From VAXT01 sp963794605 (GTDB lineage Bacteria > Actinomycetota > Thermoleophilia > Gaiellales > Gaiellaceae), in assembly GCA_963794605.1 (NCBI GenBank), contig CAWCEN010000002.1:868001-932000 (forward strand): a DNA stretch of 64,000 nt. Direction: 5' to 3'. Below are positions 43,490 through 50,941 of the stretch, in pieces (the first letter of the stretch is position 1; the number at the start of each line of letters is the position of its first letter). The translations under genes and the position numbers were made by a program. The notes beneath the pieces are model-generated. The model saw only the letters and a program-made list of their open reading frames with translations, was not told the DNA's origin and made no database searches.

Positions 43490-44851
43490 ATGCCCACAGA
43501 GAACAGCCCGTTCCCTCCGGATTTCATCTGGGGGGCAGCCACGGCCTCGTATCAGATCGAGGGCGCAGCGCACGAAGACGGCCGCGGCGAGAGTGTCTGG
43601 GACCGTTTCTGCGCCACGCCGGGGAAGGTCCGGAACGGCGACTCCGGCGAGCGGGCGTGCGACTTCTACCACCGGTATCGCGACGACGTGGGGCTCATGA
43701 AGGAGCTGGGCCTGAACGCGTTCCGCTTCTCGATCGCGTGGCCGCGGGTCCTGCCGACCGGCCGCCGGCCCGTCAACGAGGCGGGGCTCGACTTCTACGA
43801 CCGTCTCGTGGACGAGCTGCTCGCGCACGACATCGAGCCGTACGCGACGCTCTTCCACTGGGACACTCCGCAGGCGCTCGAGGACCTGGGCGGTTGGCCG
43901 TCGCGCGCGACCGCCGAGGCGTTCGCCGAGTACGCGGAGGTTGTCGCCCGCCGTCTCGGGGATCGCGTCCGGCACTGGATCACGCACAACGAGCCGTGGG
44001 TCCACGCCTGGATCGGACACTCCTGGGGCGTGCACGCGCCGGGCCGAACGAGCGAGGCCGACGCCGTCGCCGCGGCACATCACCTGATGCTGTCGCACGG
44101 CTGGGCGGTGGACGTGATCCGCGCCGTCGCTCCCGACGCCCAGGTCGGCATCACGCTCAACCTGGCGCAGGCGTATCCGACCTCCGATACGCCCGAGGAC
44201 GAGGCCGCGGCCTGGCAGGTCGACGGCGAAGGCAACCGCTGGTTCCTGGACCCGATCTTCAGAGGCTCCTATCCGGCTGACCTCCTCGAACGCAACGAGC
44301 TGGTCGCGCCGTTCGTGCAGGACGGCGACCTGGCGACCATCTCCGCGCCGCTCGACTTCCTCGGCGTCAACAACTACTTCCGCTTCCTGGTCAGCGCCGG
44401 CCCCAACGGCCCGCGCATGGAGCGTCACTCCGAAAACCAGCACACGGACATGGGCTGGGAGGTCTACCCGGATGCGCTCCGCGAGCTTCTGGTTCGAGTC
44501 GCGAAGGACTACGGGCCGCCGACGATCTACGTGACCGAGAACGGCGCGGCGTTCGGCGACATCCGCGGGCACGACGGGCGGGTGCACGACCCGGAGCGGA
44601 CGGCGTACCTGGAGACGTACATCGCGGCCGTCTCACGCGCGATCGCCGAGGGCGCGCCGGTGAAGGGCTACTTCGTGTGGAGCCTTCTCGACAACTTCGA
44701 GTGGTCGTACGGCTACTCGAAGCGGTTCGGGATCGTCTACATCGACTACCCGACGCTCGAGCGGGTGCCGAAGGACAGCTACTACTGGTACCGGGACTTC
44801 ATCGCGTCGAGAGCACGTACGCCGCGGCCCTCGCCCATAGCGACCGGGTGA
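43490..44851 (+). CDS. Glycoside hydrolase family 1 beta-glucosidase
   Basis: The 453-residue enzyme hydrolyses beta-glucosides or cellobiose-type oligosaccharides. GH1 hallmarks are 'FIWGAATASYQIEGA' at residues 11-25, acid/base E168 in 'HNEPWVHAW', nucleophile E350 in 'VTENGAAF', and 'SLLDNFEWSYGYSKRFG' near the end. There is no signal peptide, so it is cytoplasmic and acts on sugars imported by the transporter encoded just upstream. ATG 43490 follows a GAGAGGAC ribosome-binding site. The location links the transporter to beta-glucoside uptake rather than peptides. Confidence 0.93.
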   Translation: MPTENSPFPPDFIWGAATASYQIEGAAHEDGRGESVWDRFCATPGKVRNGDSGERACDFYHRYRDDVGLMKELGLNAFRFSIAWPRVLPTGRRPVNEAGLDFYDRLVDELLAHDIEPYATLFHWDTPQALEDLGGWPSRATAEAFAEYAEVVARRLGDRVRHWITHNEPWVHAWIGHSWGVHAPGRTSEADAVAAAHHLMLSHGWAVDVIRAVAPDAQVGITLNLAQAYPTSDTPEDEAAAWQVDGEGNRWFLDPIFRGSYPADLLERNELVAPFVQDGDLATISAPLDFLGVNNYFRFLVSAGPNGPRMERHSENQHTDMGWEVYPDALRELLVRVAKDYGPPTIYVTENGAAFGDIRGHDGRVHDPERTAYLETYIAAVSRAIAEGAPVKGYFVWSLLDNFEWSYGYSKRFGIVYIDYPTLERVPKDSYYWYRDFIASRARTPRPSPIATG

Positions 44852-44852
44852 T

Positions 44853-45878
44853 GTGAGGATCGCCGCGCTCGCAATCGTCTTCGTCGCAATCACCGCGACG
44901 GCGTCGGCGAGCAGTCCGCGGCTCGACCGGTTTGCGAAGCGGGCGATCGTCACGGATCGACACGACGGCCAACTCATCAATCCGTGGGGCCTCGCGGCAA
45001 GCAACGAGGGCCCCTGGTGGGTGGCCAACGAGGGTCAGAGCACGAGCACGCTCTACTCCGGCGACGGCCGGAAGCAGGCGCTGACGGTGTCGGTGCCCGG
45101 CGGACCGACAGGCGTCGTGTTCAACGGCGGCCCGGGCTTCGTCGTGCGGGAGGGCGGGAGCTCGGCGCCGGCGCGGTTCATCTACGCGTGCGAGGACGGG
45201 ATGATCCGGGGCTGGGCGCCGACGGTTCCGACCGGCTGGTCGACGGAGGCCGTCGTCGCTATCGACACCGGAGCGTCGGGAACCGTCTTCCGCGGTATCA
45301 CGCTCGCGCGCGGGAAGCTGTACGCCACGGACTTCCACAACGATCGCATCCTCGTCTGGGACTCGAAGTGGCGGCCCGTCGTCAAGCCCGGCGCGTTCGT
45401 CGATCGGGCGAAGCCGGACTGGTATGCGCCGTTCGGGATCCAGGCGATCGGCGACAGGATTTTCGTCACGTACGCGTACCGTGCACCGGTGAACGGCAAC
45501 GACGCGCCGCACGGCGGCTACGTCGACGAGTTCGATCTCGACGGCAGGCTGATGTCGCGGGTCGACCACACGTCCGAGCTGGACGAGCCGTGGGGGGTCG
45601 CGCTCGCACCGGCTGGGTTCGGACGGTTCGGTGGCGACCTCCTCGTCGCGAACTTCGGCAGCGGCAAGGTCAACGCCTACCGGCGGAACGGACGGGGCTG
45701 GACGTTTCGCGGCCAGTTGCCGGTGACGCTCGACGGCGTGTGGGGAATCGCGTTCGGCAAAGGCGGGATGAGCGGGTCGCGCACGACGCTGTTCTACGCC
45801 AGCGGCCCGCACGAGTGGCTTGGCCCGACCGAGTCGAACGTGGGCGGCGAGCTCGGGTCGATCACACCGGCGAGCTAG
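44853..45878 (+). CDS. Secreted TIGR03118-type beta-propeller
   Basis: The 341-residue protein begins at GTG 44853, one base after the glucosidase stop codon. A short signal peptide ('LAIVFVAITATASA') leads to the TIGR03118 pattern: 'LINPWGLAASNEGPWWVANE', 'STSTLYSGDGRKQALTVSV', 'PTGVVFNGG', 'KLYATDFHNDRILVWDS', 'PFGIQAIGDRIFVTYA' and 'GDLLVANFGSGKVNAY'. The family is made of secreted propellers of unknown function, some with sorting signals (none here). Operon position suggests an extracellular partner to glucoside use. A second copy lies at 47309. Confidence 0.8.
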   Translation: MRIAALAIVFVAITATASASSPRLDRFAKRAIVTDRHDGQLINPWGLAASNEGPWWVANEGQSTSTLYSGDGRKQALTVSVPGGPTGVVFNGGPGFVVREGGSSAPARFIYACEDGMIRGWAPTVPTGWSTEAVVAIDTGASGTVFRGITLARGKLYATDFHNDRILVWDSKWRPVVKPGAFVDRAKPDWYAPFGIQAIGDRIFVTYAYRAPVNGNDAPHGGYVDEFDLDGRLMSRVDHTSELDEPWGVALAPAGFGRFGGDLLVANFGSGKVNAYRRNGRGWTFRGQLPVTLDGVWGIAFGKGGMSGSRTTLFYASGPHEWLGPTESNVGGELGSITPAS

Positions 45879-46866
45879 ACGCGCGCACGACGAGCTCGAC
45901 CGGCAGGATCGTGTCCGGCGCCTCGACGTCCGGGTCTTCGATCAGCTCGACGGCGCGTGTCGCCGCGATCGTTCCGAGCTCTCTCCGGTCCTGGCGGATC
46001 GTCGTCAGCGGCGGATAGGCGAGAGCGGCGGCCTCGAGGTCGTCGAAGCCCGCGACGGCGATGTCGTCCCCGGGCCTGAGCCCGGCATCGCGGATCGCCT
46101 GTAGTGCGGCCAGCGCCATGAGGTCCGAGGCGGCGAGGATCGCCGTCGGCCGCTCGTCGAGGGCGAGCAGGGCGCATGTCTCGCGATACCCGGACGCGGA
46201 CGTGAAGTCGCCCCGGCGGATCAGCTCGTCAGGGAGCTCGAGGCCCAGCGCCGCGGATTCCTCCCGAAAGGCCCGTAGTCGCGCCGCGCCCGCAACGGTG
46301 TTCGTCGCCCCGGCGAGGTGTGCGATGCGGCGGTGCCCGAGGGCGTGCAGATGCGCCAGCGCCAGTCGAACGCCCTCGGCATGGTCGGATCCGACGTACG
46401 CGGCGCGACCGGTCGCGAACCTGACGTCGACACCGACGAGCGGCACCTCGCGCGATGAGATCTCCGTGACCAGCGGGTCGTCGCTGTCGACTCCGATCAG
46501 GATTGCCGCATCGAAGCGGTGCTCCGGTCCGATGTCGCTCGGCTGGAGCAGGAGCGGGTCGTAGCCCGATTGCGAAAGCCACCGCGAGATCGCGGCGAGC
46601 ACCTTGCCGAAGAAGATGAGTGACAGGTCCCGGTGCCCTGCGTTGTCACCGACGACCACGGCCACCATCCGCGTCTTTTGGCCGACCAGTGAGCGGGCCG
46701 CACGGTCCGGTGTGTAACCGACGGCGCGCGCCACCTCGCGGACGCGCTCACGGGTCGACCCGCTGACGTCGCTCTTGTCGTTGAGCGCGCGGGAGACGGT
46801 CGCGATCGAGACACCGGCGCGTTCGGCTACGTCCTTGATCGTCGGTCGACTCGTCACGACCCACAC
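45862..46866 (-). CDS. LacI-family transcriptional regulator
   Basis: The 334-residue regulator has an N-terminal HTH ('TIKDVAERAGVSIATVSRAL' from about residue 9), the hinge 'DRAARSLVGQKT', and an effector domain ('VAVVVGDNAGHRDLSLIFFG', 'GHRRIAHLAGATNTVAGAAR', 'AILAASDLMALAALQAIRDA'). Its 3' end overlaps the convergent propeller gene by 17 bases. The start is GTG 46866 or GTG 46857. It may control the glucoside operon, the second propeller gene or the small membrane gene divergent from it. No clear operator palindrome is seen in its upstream region. Confidence 0.85.
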   Translation of the reverse strand: MWVVTSRPTIKDVAERAGVSIATVSRALNDKSDVSGSTRERVREVARAVGYTPDRAARSLVGQKTRMVAVVVGDNAGHRDLSLIFFGKVLAAISRWLSQSGYDPLLLQPSDIGPEHRFDAAILIGVDSDDPLVTEISSREVPLVGVDVRFATGRAAYVGSDHAEGVRLALAHLHALGHRRIAHLAGATNTVAGAARLRAFREESAALGLELPDELIRRGDFTSASGYRETCALLALDERPTAILAASDLMALAALQAIRDAGLRPGDDIAVAGFDDLEAAALAYPPLTTIRQDRRELGTIAATRAVELIEDPDVEAPDTILPVELVVRASSSPV

Positions 46867-46933
46867 GATACGTCCAGGGGAATAACCGGCGGCGAGCGGT
46901 GTCCAAGGGAGTAGAAGCTCGAATCTACGTGCA

Positions 46934-46952
46934 TGCGAAAGGGGGTTTCGCA
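46934..46952 (+). promoter_or_regulatory. Hairpin carrying the ribosome-binding site in its loop
   Basis: TGCGAAA (46934-46940) and TTTCGCA (46946-46952) form a perfect stem around GGGGG, the ribosome-binding site of the GTG at 46953. Structure and spacing could modulate translation of the small membrane protein. Confidence 0.4.
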
Positions 46953-47076
46953 GTGACGCTTTCGCGGAGAAACCTGTTGCTCGTCGTGGGAGTCGTCCTT
47001 GCGGTCTCCGCCGTGGTGCTGATCGCCGTCTTCGCAGGCGGCGGGCGCAGGCGGTGGCGGCGGAGTCGGCTACTAG
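46953..47076 (+). pseudogene. Small membrane protein with Gly-rich tail, frameshifted
   Basis: GTG 46953 starts 'TLSRRNLLLVVGVVLAVSAV' and a hydrophobic helix ending 'VLIAVFAGGG'. As read, the frame then becomes Arg-rich and runs on without character. Removing one G from the GGG near 47042-47044 gives a Gly-rich tail ending in Val-Gly-Tyr with TAG at 47074-47076, just before a strong terminator. That makes a coherent 40-residue membrane peptide. It is unrelated to known families as far as I can tell. Confidence 0.4.
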
Positions 47077-47092
47077 GCGGCAAAAGGGTGGT

Positions 47093-47112
47093 GGGGCGGC
47101 TCAGGCCGCCCC
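47093..47112. terminator. Strong GC hairpin terminator
   Basis: GGGGCGGC (47093-47100) pairs with GCCGCCCC (47105-47112) over TCAG; flanking T/A and AAGGG/CCCTT extend it. It ends the small membrane gene transcript. Confidence 0.7.
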
Positions 47113-47126
47113 AGCCCTTCCTTCTG

Positions 47127-47210
47127 TTACCTCAGAGAGACGTCGTCGATCCGGAAGCTGGCCGGGAGGCTGACGTCGGTCGTCGCGCGAGCATCGTCGG
47201 CGTGAACTGC
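47127..47210 (-). pseudogene. Possible 3' remnant of a secreted carbohydrate-active protein
   Basis: On the minus strand a short frame ends 'LPASFRIDDVSLR' and TAA at 47127-47129. The Ile-Asp-Asp-Val pattern at a C-terminus is common in carbohydrate-binding modules. Only about 27 codons remain before an upstream stop, so if real it is a relic. Low confidence. Confidence 0.2.
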
Positions 47211-47227
47211 TCAAAACCCCTTGGTGA

Positions 47228-47295
47228 CGGTTCTCCGAAACCGCCTCTGCGCGTGGGGCGTAGCTACCCCTGTAGAGCGGAGTTTCGCCAGCGAG
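47228..47295 (+). promoter_or_regulatory. Structured 5' leader candidate of the second propeller gene
   Basis: Directly upstream of the 47309 gene there are nested helices: CGGTT/AACCG (47228-47243), CTCT/AGAG (47245-47248 with 47274-47277) enclosing GGGG/CCCC (47255-47258 with 47267-47270), and CGAAAC-type/GTTTCG pairing alternatives. It does not match a riboswitch consensus that I know. Confidence 0.25.
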
Positions 47296-47308
47296 AAAGG
47301 GGGATCAC

Positions 47309-48358
47309 ATGATCCGAAGAACCACTCGTCGCGGCGTCCTGGCGCTAGCGGTCGTCATCGCCGCGCTCTTCGCGACAGTTCCGCTGCAAGCCGCGGAAGG
47401 GAATTCCTACACCGTCACGCCGCTCGTCTCCGACGTGCCCGGCGCGGCACCCGTCCTCGACCCGAACCTCGTCAACGCGTGGGGGCTGACGGCCTCCCCG
47501 ACGAGCCCGTGGTGGGTCGCCGACAACGGGACGAGCGTCTCGACCCTCTACAACGGCGACGGCGTGAAGCAGACTCTCACCGTCACCGTGGGCACCGACA
47601 GCGGGCCGACCGGAGTCGTCTTCAACACCCTGGGCTCGGGCTTCAACGTCTCGAACGGGACGCTGTCCGGCTCGGCGAGGTTCATCTTCGACGGTGAAGA
47701 CGGCATCCTGCGCGGCTGGAACCCGGCCGTCGACGGGACGCACGCGCTCGTCGCGGCCATGGGAGATCCAGGCGCGATCTTCAAGGGGCTCGCGATCGCC
47801 GACGGCAAGCTGTTCGCCGCCGACTTCCACAACAACGAGGTCGCGGTGTTCGACTCGAACTGGAACCTCGTCAACCGGTTCACGGACACGGGCCTCCCCG
47901 ACGGCTACGCGCCGTTCGGGATCCAGGCGATCGCCGGGCACGTCTTCGTCGCGTTCGCAAAGCAGGACGCAGACGCCGAGGACGAGGTCGCCGGCCAGGG
48001 CCTCGGGTTCGTGGACGAGTTCGACACCTCCGGGAACCTCGTTGCGCGTATCGCCCAGCGCGGTCAGCTGAATGCACCCTGGGGGCTCGCGCAGGCACCG
48101 TCCAACTTCGGCCGCTTCAGCGGCGATCTGCTCGTCGGCAACTTCGGTGACGGCCAGATCAACGCGTACGAGCTCGGTGCGAACGGGCAGTACACGCACA
48201 AGGGCGAGCTGCGCGAGAACGGCCGCCAGATCACGATCGACGGGCTCTGGGCGCTCGAGTTCGGCAACGGCGCCCAAGCAGGGCCCACGAACACGCTCTT
48301 CTTCACCGCGGGGCCGGACGAGGAGTCGCACGGCCTCTTCGGAAAAATAACTGGGTAG
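47309..48358 (+). CDS. Secreted TIGR03118-type beta-propeller, second copy
   Basis: The 349-residue protein has a signal peptide (residues about 8-31) and the full TIGR03118 pattern: 'LDPNLVNAWGLTASPTSPWW', 'DNGTSVSTLYNGDGVKQTLT', 'GPTGVVFNT', 'GEDGILRGWNP', 'KLFAADFHNNEVAVFDSNW' and 'PFGIQAIAGHVFVAFAKQD'. No C-terminal sorting signal is present. It is a paralog of the operon-linked copy at 44853. GAAAGGGGG precedes ATG 47309, and a strong terminator follows. Function unknown; ligand binding outside the cell is plausible. Confidence 0.85.
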   Translation: MIRRTTRRGVLALAVVIAALFATVPLQAAEGNSYTVTPLVSDVPGAAPVLDPNLVNAWGLTASPTSPWWVADNGTSVSTLYNGDGVKQTLTVTVGTDSGPTGVVFNTLGSGFNVSNGTLSGSARFIFDGEDGILRGWNPAVDGTHALVAAMGDPGAIFKGLAIADGKLFAADFHNNEVAVFDSNWNLVNRFTDTGLPDGYAPFGIQAIAGHVFVAFAKQDADAEDEVAGQGLGFVDEFDTSGNLVARIAQRGQLNAPWGLAQAPSNFGRFSGDLLVGNFGDGQINAYELGANGQYTHKGELRENGRQITIDGLWALEFGNGAQAGPTNTLFFTAGPDEESHGLFGKITG

Positions 48359-48369
48359 CTGCGCGCAAC

Positions 48370-48407
48370 AGGCGGGAGACGTCGCCCTCCGGGCTCGTCT
48401 CCCGCCT
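48370..48407 (+). terminator. Terminator after the second propeller gene
   Basis: AGGCGGGAGACG (48370-48381) pairs perfectly with CGTCTCCCGCCT (48396-48407) over a 14-base loop. Confidence 0.75.
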
Positions 48408-48449
48408 CCTCTGACTAGATTTCGGGCCGCAGGCAACAAAGGGGGAAAT

Positions 48450-49835
48450 GTGACTCGGATGCGCTTCAGAGCCGTCGGGCTTGCGCTCGGCGTGCTCGCA
48501 CTCACTCTCGTGTTCGCCGGTTCGGCCCGGGCGGCGTTCACACCGGGCTCGCCCGGGCTCGGGGACCCGTTCTTCCCGCTCGCCGGGAACGGCGGTTACG
48601 ACGTGTCGCACTACGGGCTCAACCTGTCCTACGAGCCGTCGACAAACCAGCTCACCGGAACGGCCACGATCACTGCGACGGCGACGCAGGACCTGTCGAG
48701 GTTCGACCTCGACTTCCGCGGCTTCACGATTTCGCGGCTCGACGTGGACGGACGCGCGGCAACCTTGACGCGCGACGGACAGGAGCTGATCGTCACCCCG
48801 CGGACGGGAATTCACTCGGGGGACGAGCTCACCGTGGTCGTCGATTACGCGGGGACGCCGACCGTCGTGACCGACCCGGACTTCTCGATCGAGGGCTGGG
48901 TCCCGACCGACGACGGCGCCTTCGTCGTCGGTGAGCCACAGGGCTCGCCGGGCTGGTACCCGGTCAACGACAACCCACGGGACAAGGCGACCTACGACTT
49001 CAGCGTCAGCGTCCCGGCTGGGCTGACGGTGATGGCCAACGGCCTGCTCGTCTCCCACGACACGAGCGACGGCCGCACGACCTGGGTCTGGCACGAGGCG
49101 GACCCGATGGCGCCGTACCTGTCGACCGCGACGCTCGGGCGCTTCGACCTCACGATCTCGACCGCCGGCGGAGTGCCGTCGTACGTGGCAGTCGACCCGC
49201 AGCTCTCGACCGGGAACGTGCTGCGCAAGCTGCCCGAGATCGTCGACTTCTACAGCTCGCTCTACGGGCCGTATCCGTTCACCGCGGCCGGCGCGATCGT
49301 CGACTCGGCCAGGGTAGTCGGCTACTCGCTCGAGACACAGACGAAGCCGGTCTTCGACCGCATGCCGGACGAGGCGACGCTCGTGCACGAGCAGTCGCAC
49401 ATGTGGTTCGGGGACTCGGTCACGCTGACCGAGTGGCCCGACATCTGGCTGCACGAAGGCTTCGCCACCTGGTCGGAATGGATCTGGAGCGAGCACGAGG
49501 GCAACGCCTCGGCGCACCAGCTCTTCGAGCACTACTACAACACGCCGGCCCACGACGTCAGGTTCTGGACGCCGCCGCCCGCCGACCCGGGGACGCCGTT
49601 CTTCATGTTCAACGGGACGATCTACGTGCGCGGCGCGATGACGCTCCAGGCGCTTCGGGAGAAGGTCGGCGACATGACGTTCTTCCAGATCATGCGCAGC
49701 TGGGCCGCGCAGAACCGCTACGGCAACGTCACAACGGCGCAATTCATCGCGCTGTCGGAACAGCTCAGCGGGATGGACCTGGACAACTTCTTCGACGTGT
49801 GGCTCTACGAGCCCGAGAAGCCGACATCCTGGTGA
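48450..49835 (+). CDS. Secreted M1-family metallopeptidase, short form
   Basis: The 461-residue protein has a signal peptide (first 29 residues). A beta-rich N-terminal domain ('VSHYGLNLSYEPSTNQLTGT') is followed by a gluzincin catalytic domain with the zinc site HExxH (H313, H317 in 'VHEQSHMWFG') and the third ligand E336 in 'WLHEGFATW'. In place of the canonical exopeptidase GxMEN there is 'VGYSLETQTKPVF', seen in actinobacterial relatives. It lacks the large C-terminal helical domain of classical M1 aminopeptidases. It probably degrades peptides outside the cell. GTG 48450 follows AAAGGGGGAAAT. A lone gene between terminators. Confidence 0.88.
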   Translation: MTRMRFRAVGLALGVLALTLVFAGSARAAFTPGSPGLGDPFFPLAGNGGYDVSHYGLNLSYEPSTNQLTGTATITATATQDLSRFDLDFRGFTISRLDVDGRAATLTRDGQELIVTPRTGIHSGDELTVVVDYAGTPTVVTDPDFSIEGWVPTDDGAFVVGEPQGSPGWYPVNDNPRDKATYDFSVSVPAGLTVMANGLLVSHDTSDGRTTWVWHEADPMAPYLSTATLGRFDLTISTAGGVPSYVAVDPQLSTGNVLRKLPEIVDFYSSLYGPYPFTAAGAIVDSARVVGYSLETQTKPVFDRMPDEATLVHEQSHMWFGDSVTLTEWPDIWLHEGFATWSEWIWSEHEGNASAHQLFEHYYNTPAHDVRFWTPPPADPGTPFFMFNGTIYVRGAMTLQALREKVGDMTFFQIMRSWAAQNRYGNVTTAQFIALSEQLSGMDLDNFFDVWLYEPEKPTSW

Positions 49836-49844
49836 CCTAGCTAT

Positions 49845-50867
49845 CTAGCCGCCGAGGCGCCGCCAGAACGATGGTTTCGGCGCCTCGGCCGGCTCTTCCC
49901 CGATCGCGCGCGCGGCCGCGAGGAAGTCCTCGGAGCGGAGCGTCATCAGCTCGTCGCGCTCGAGGTCGGCGAGCTCGGCGCCCGCTACCTGGGCCAGGCG
50001 CAGCGCCTGCGCGTTCAGGGCCTGCTCGAAGAGCGTGCGGGCGAAGCGCGCGTTCCCGAAGCCCTCGCCGCGTTCCGGCGCAGCGAGGATACGGCGCACG
50101 GTGTCGAGCGCGCCCTCGCCGAAGCGGTACTCGTTCTCGGCGAGGAATTTCGCGGTGATCGCGAGCAGCTCGTCGGTCGAGTAGTCCGGGAACGTGATCT
50201 CGCGCGAGAAGCGCGAGCGCAGCCCCGGATTCGAGTCGAGGAAGCGGTTCATCAGCCGCGGGTAGCCGGCGACGATCACGACGAGCCGGTGGCGGTAGTC
50301 CTCCATGCGCTTGAGCAACGTCTCGATCGCCTCCGCGCCGAAGTCGAGGCGCTCCTCGGGCGCGGCGAGCGAGTACGCCTCGTCGATGAAGAGCACACCG
50401 TCGAGCGCGCGCCGCACGGCCCGCTCGGTCTTGATCGCGGTCAGGCCCACGTACTGCCCGACGAGGCCCGCGCGGTCGACCTCGACGAGGTGGCCTCGGC
50501 GGAGCAATCCCATCGAGTGGTACATCTCGGCGAGCAGCCGCGCGACCGTCGTCTTGCCGGTCCCGGGGTTGCCGAGGAAGACGAGGTGCTGCGAGGTCGC
50601 GACCTCCGGGAGCCCGTGCTCCGCGCGCCGGCCCTGCACCTGGAGGAACGCGACGAGGGCACGGACCTGCTCCTTCACGGTGTCGAGCCCGACGAGGGCG
50701 TCGAGCTCGGCCTGGAGCTCCTCCATGCTGCGCGGAGGCGGAGGCTTGCGCAGCAGGTCGAGCTGGTCGGCGATCCAGTCGCTGCCGCCGTCGCCGCCGC
50801 CGACGCGCAGGCGCTCGGTCAGGACACGCAGGCCGTGCTGCAGATCGTCGAGCGGCTTCCTGGGCAT
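49845..50867 (-). CDS. CbxX/CfxQ-type AAA ATPase
   Basis: The 340-residue protein has a helical N-terminus, then 'LDALVGLDTVKEQVRALV', which marks the CbxX/EccA/spore V K-like group. Walker A is 'GNPGTGKTTVARLLAEMY', Walker B 'GVLFIDEAYSL', and 'GYPRLMNRFLDSNPGLRSRF' carries the Arg finger region; the typical C-terminal helical lid follows. Relatives remodel Rubisco or serve type VII secretion; neither partner is in the window, so the client is unknown. Cytoplasmic. It converges with the peptidase gene ten bases away. Confidence 0.88.
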   Translation of the reverse strand: MPRKPLDDLQHGLRVLTERLRVGGGDGGSDWIADQLDLLRKPPPPRSMEELQAELDALVGLDTVKEQVRALVAFLQVQGRRAEHGLPEVATSQHLVFLGNPGTGKTTVARLLAEMYHSMGLLRRGHLVEVDRAGLVGQYVGLTAIKTERAVRRALDGVLFIDEAYSLAAPEERLDFGAEAIETLLKRMEDYRHRLVVIVAGYPRLMNRFLDSNPGLRSRFSREITFPDYSTDELLAITAKFLAENEYRFGEGALDTVRRILAAPERGEGFGNARFARTLFEQALNAQALRLAQVAGAELADLERDELMTLRSEDFLAAARAIGEEPAEAPKPSFWRRLGG

Positions 50868-50897
50868 CTCGGCCGGAGGGTAGCTTCGGACGGCAGG

Positions 50898-50927
50898 CTC
50901 AGGGGCCTGGCGGACCAGGCCCCTGAG
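50898..50927 (-). terminator. Terminator of the lactonase-like gene
   Basis: CTCAGGGGCCTGG (50898-50910) pairs perfectly with CCAGGCCCCTGAG (50915-50927) over CGGA, fifteen bases after the stop codon of the 50942 gene. Confidence 0.75.
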
Positions 50928-50941
50928 CGTGTTCGGACTGG

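Noticed and set aside
47228..47300. Assignment of the leader to a known riboswitch (c-di-GMP or c-di-AMP classes considered)
   Set aside because: The conserved core bases of those classes are not present; only generic helices are seen.
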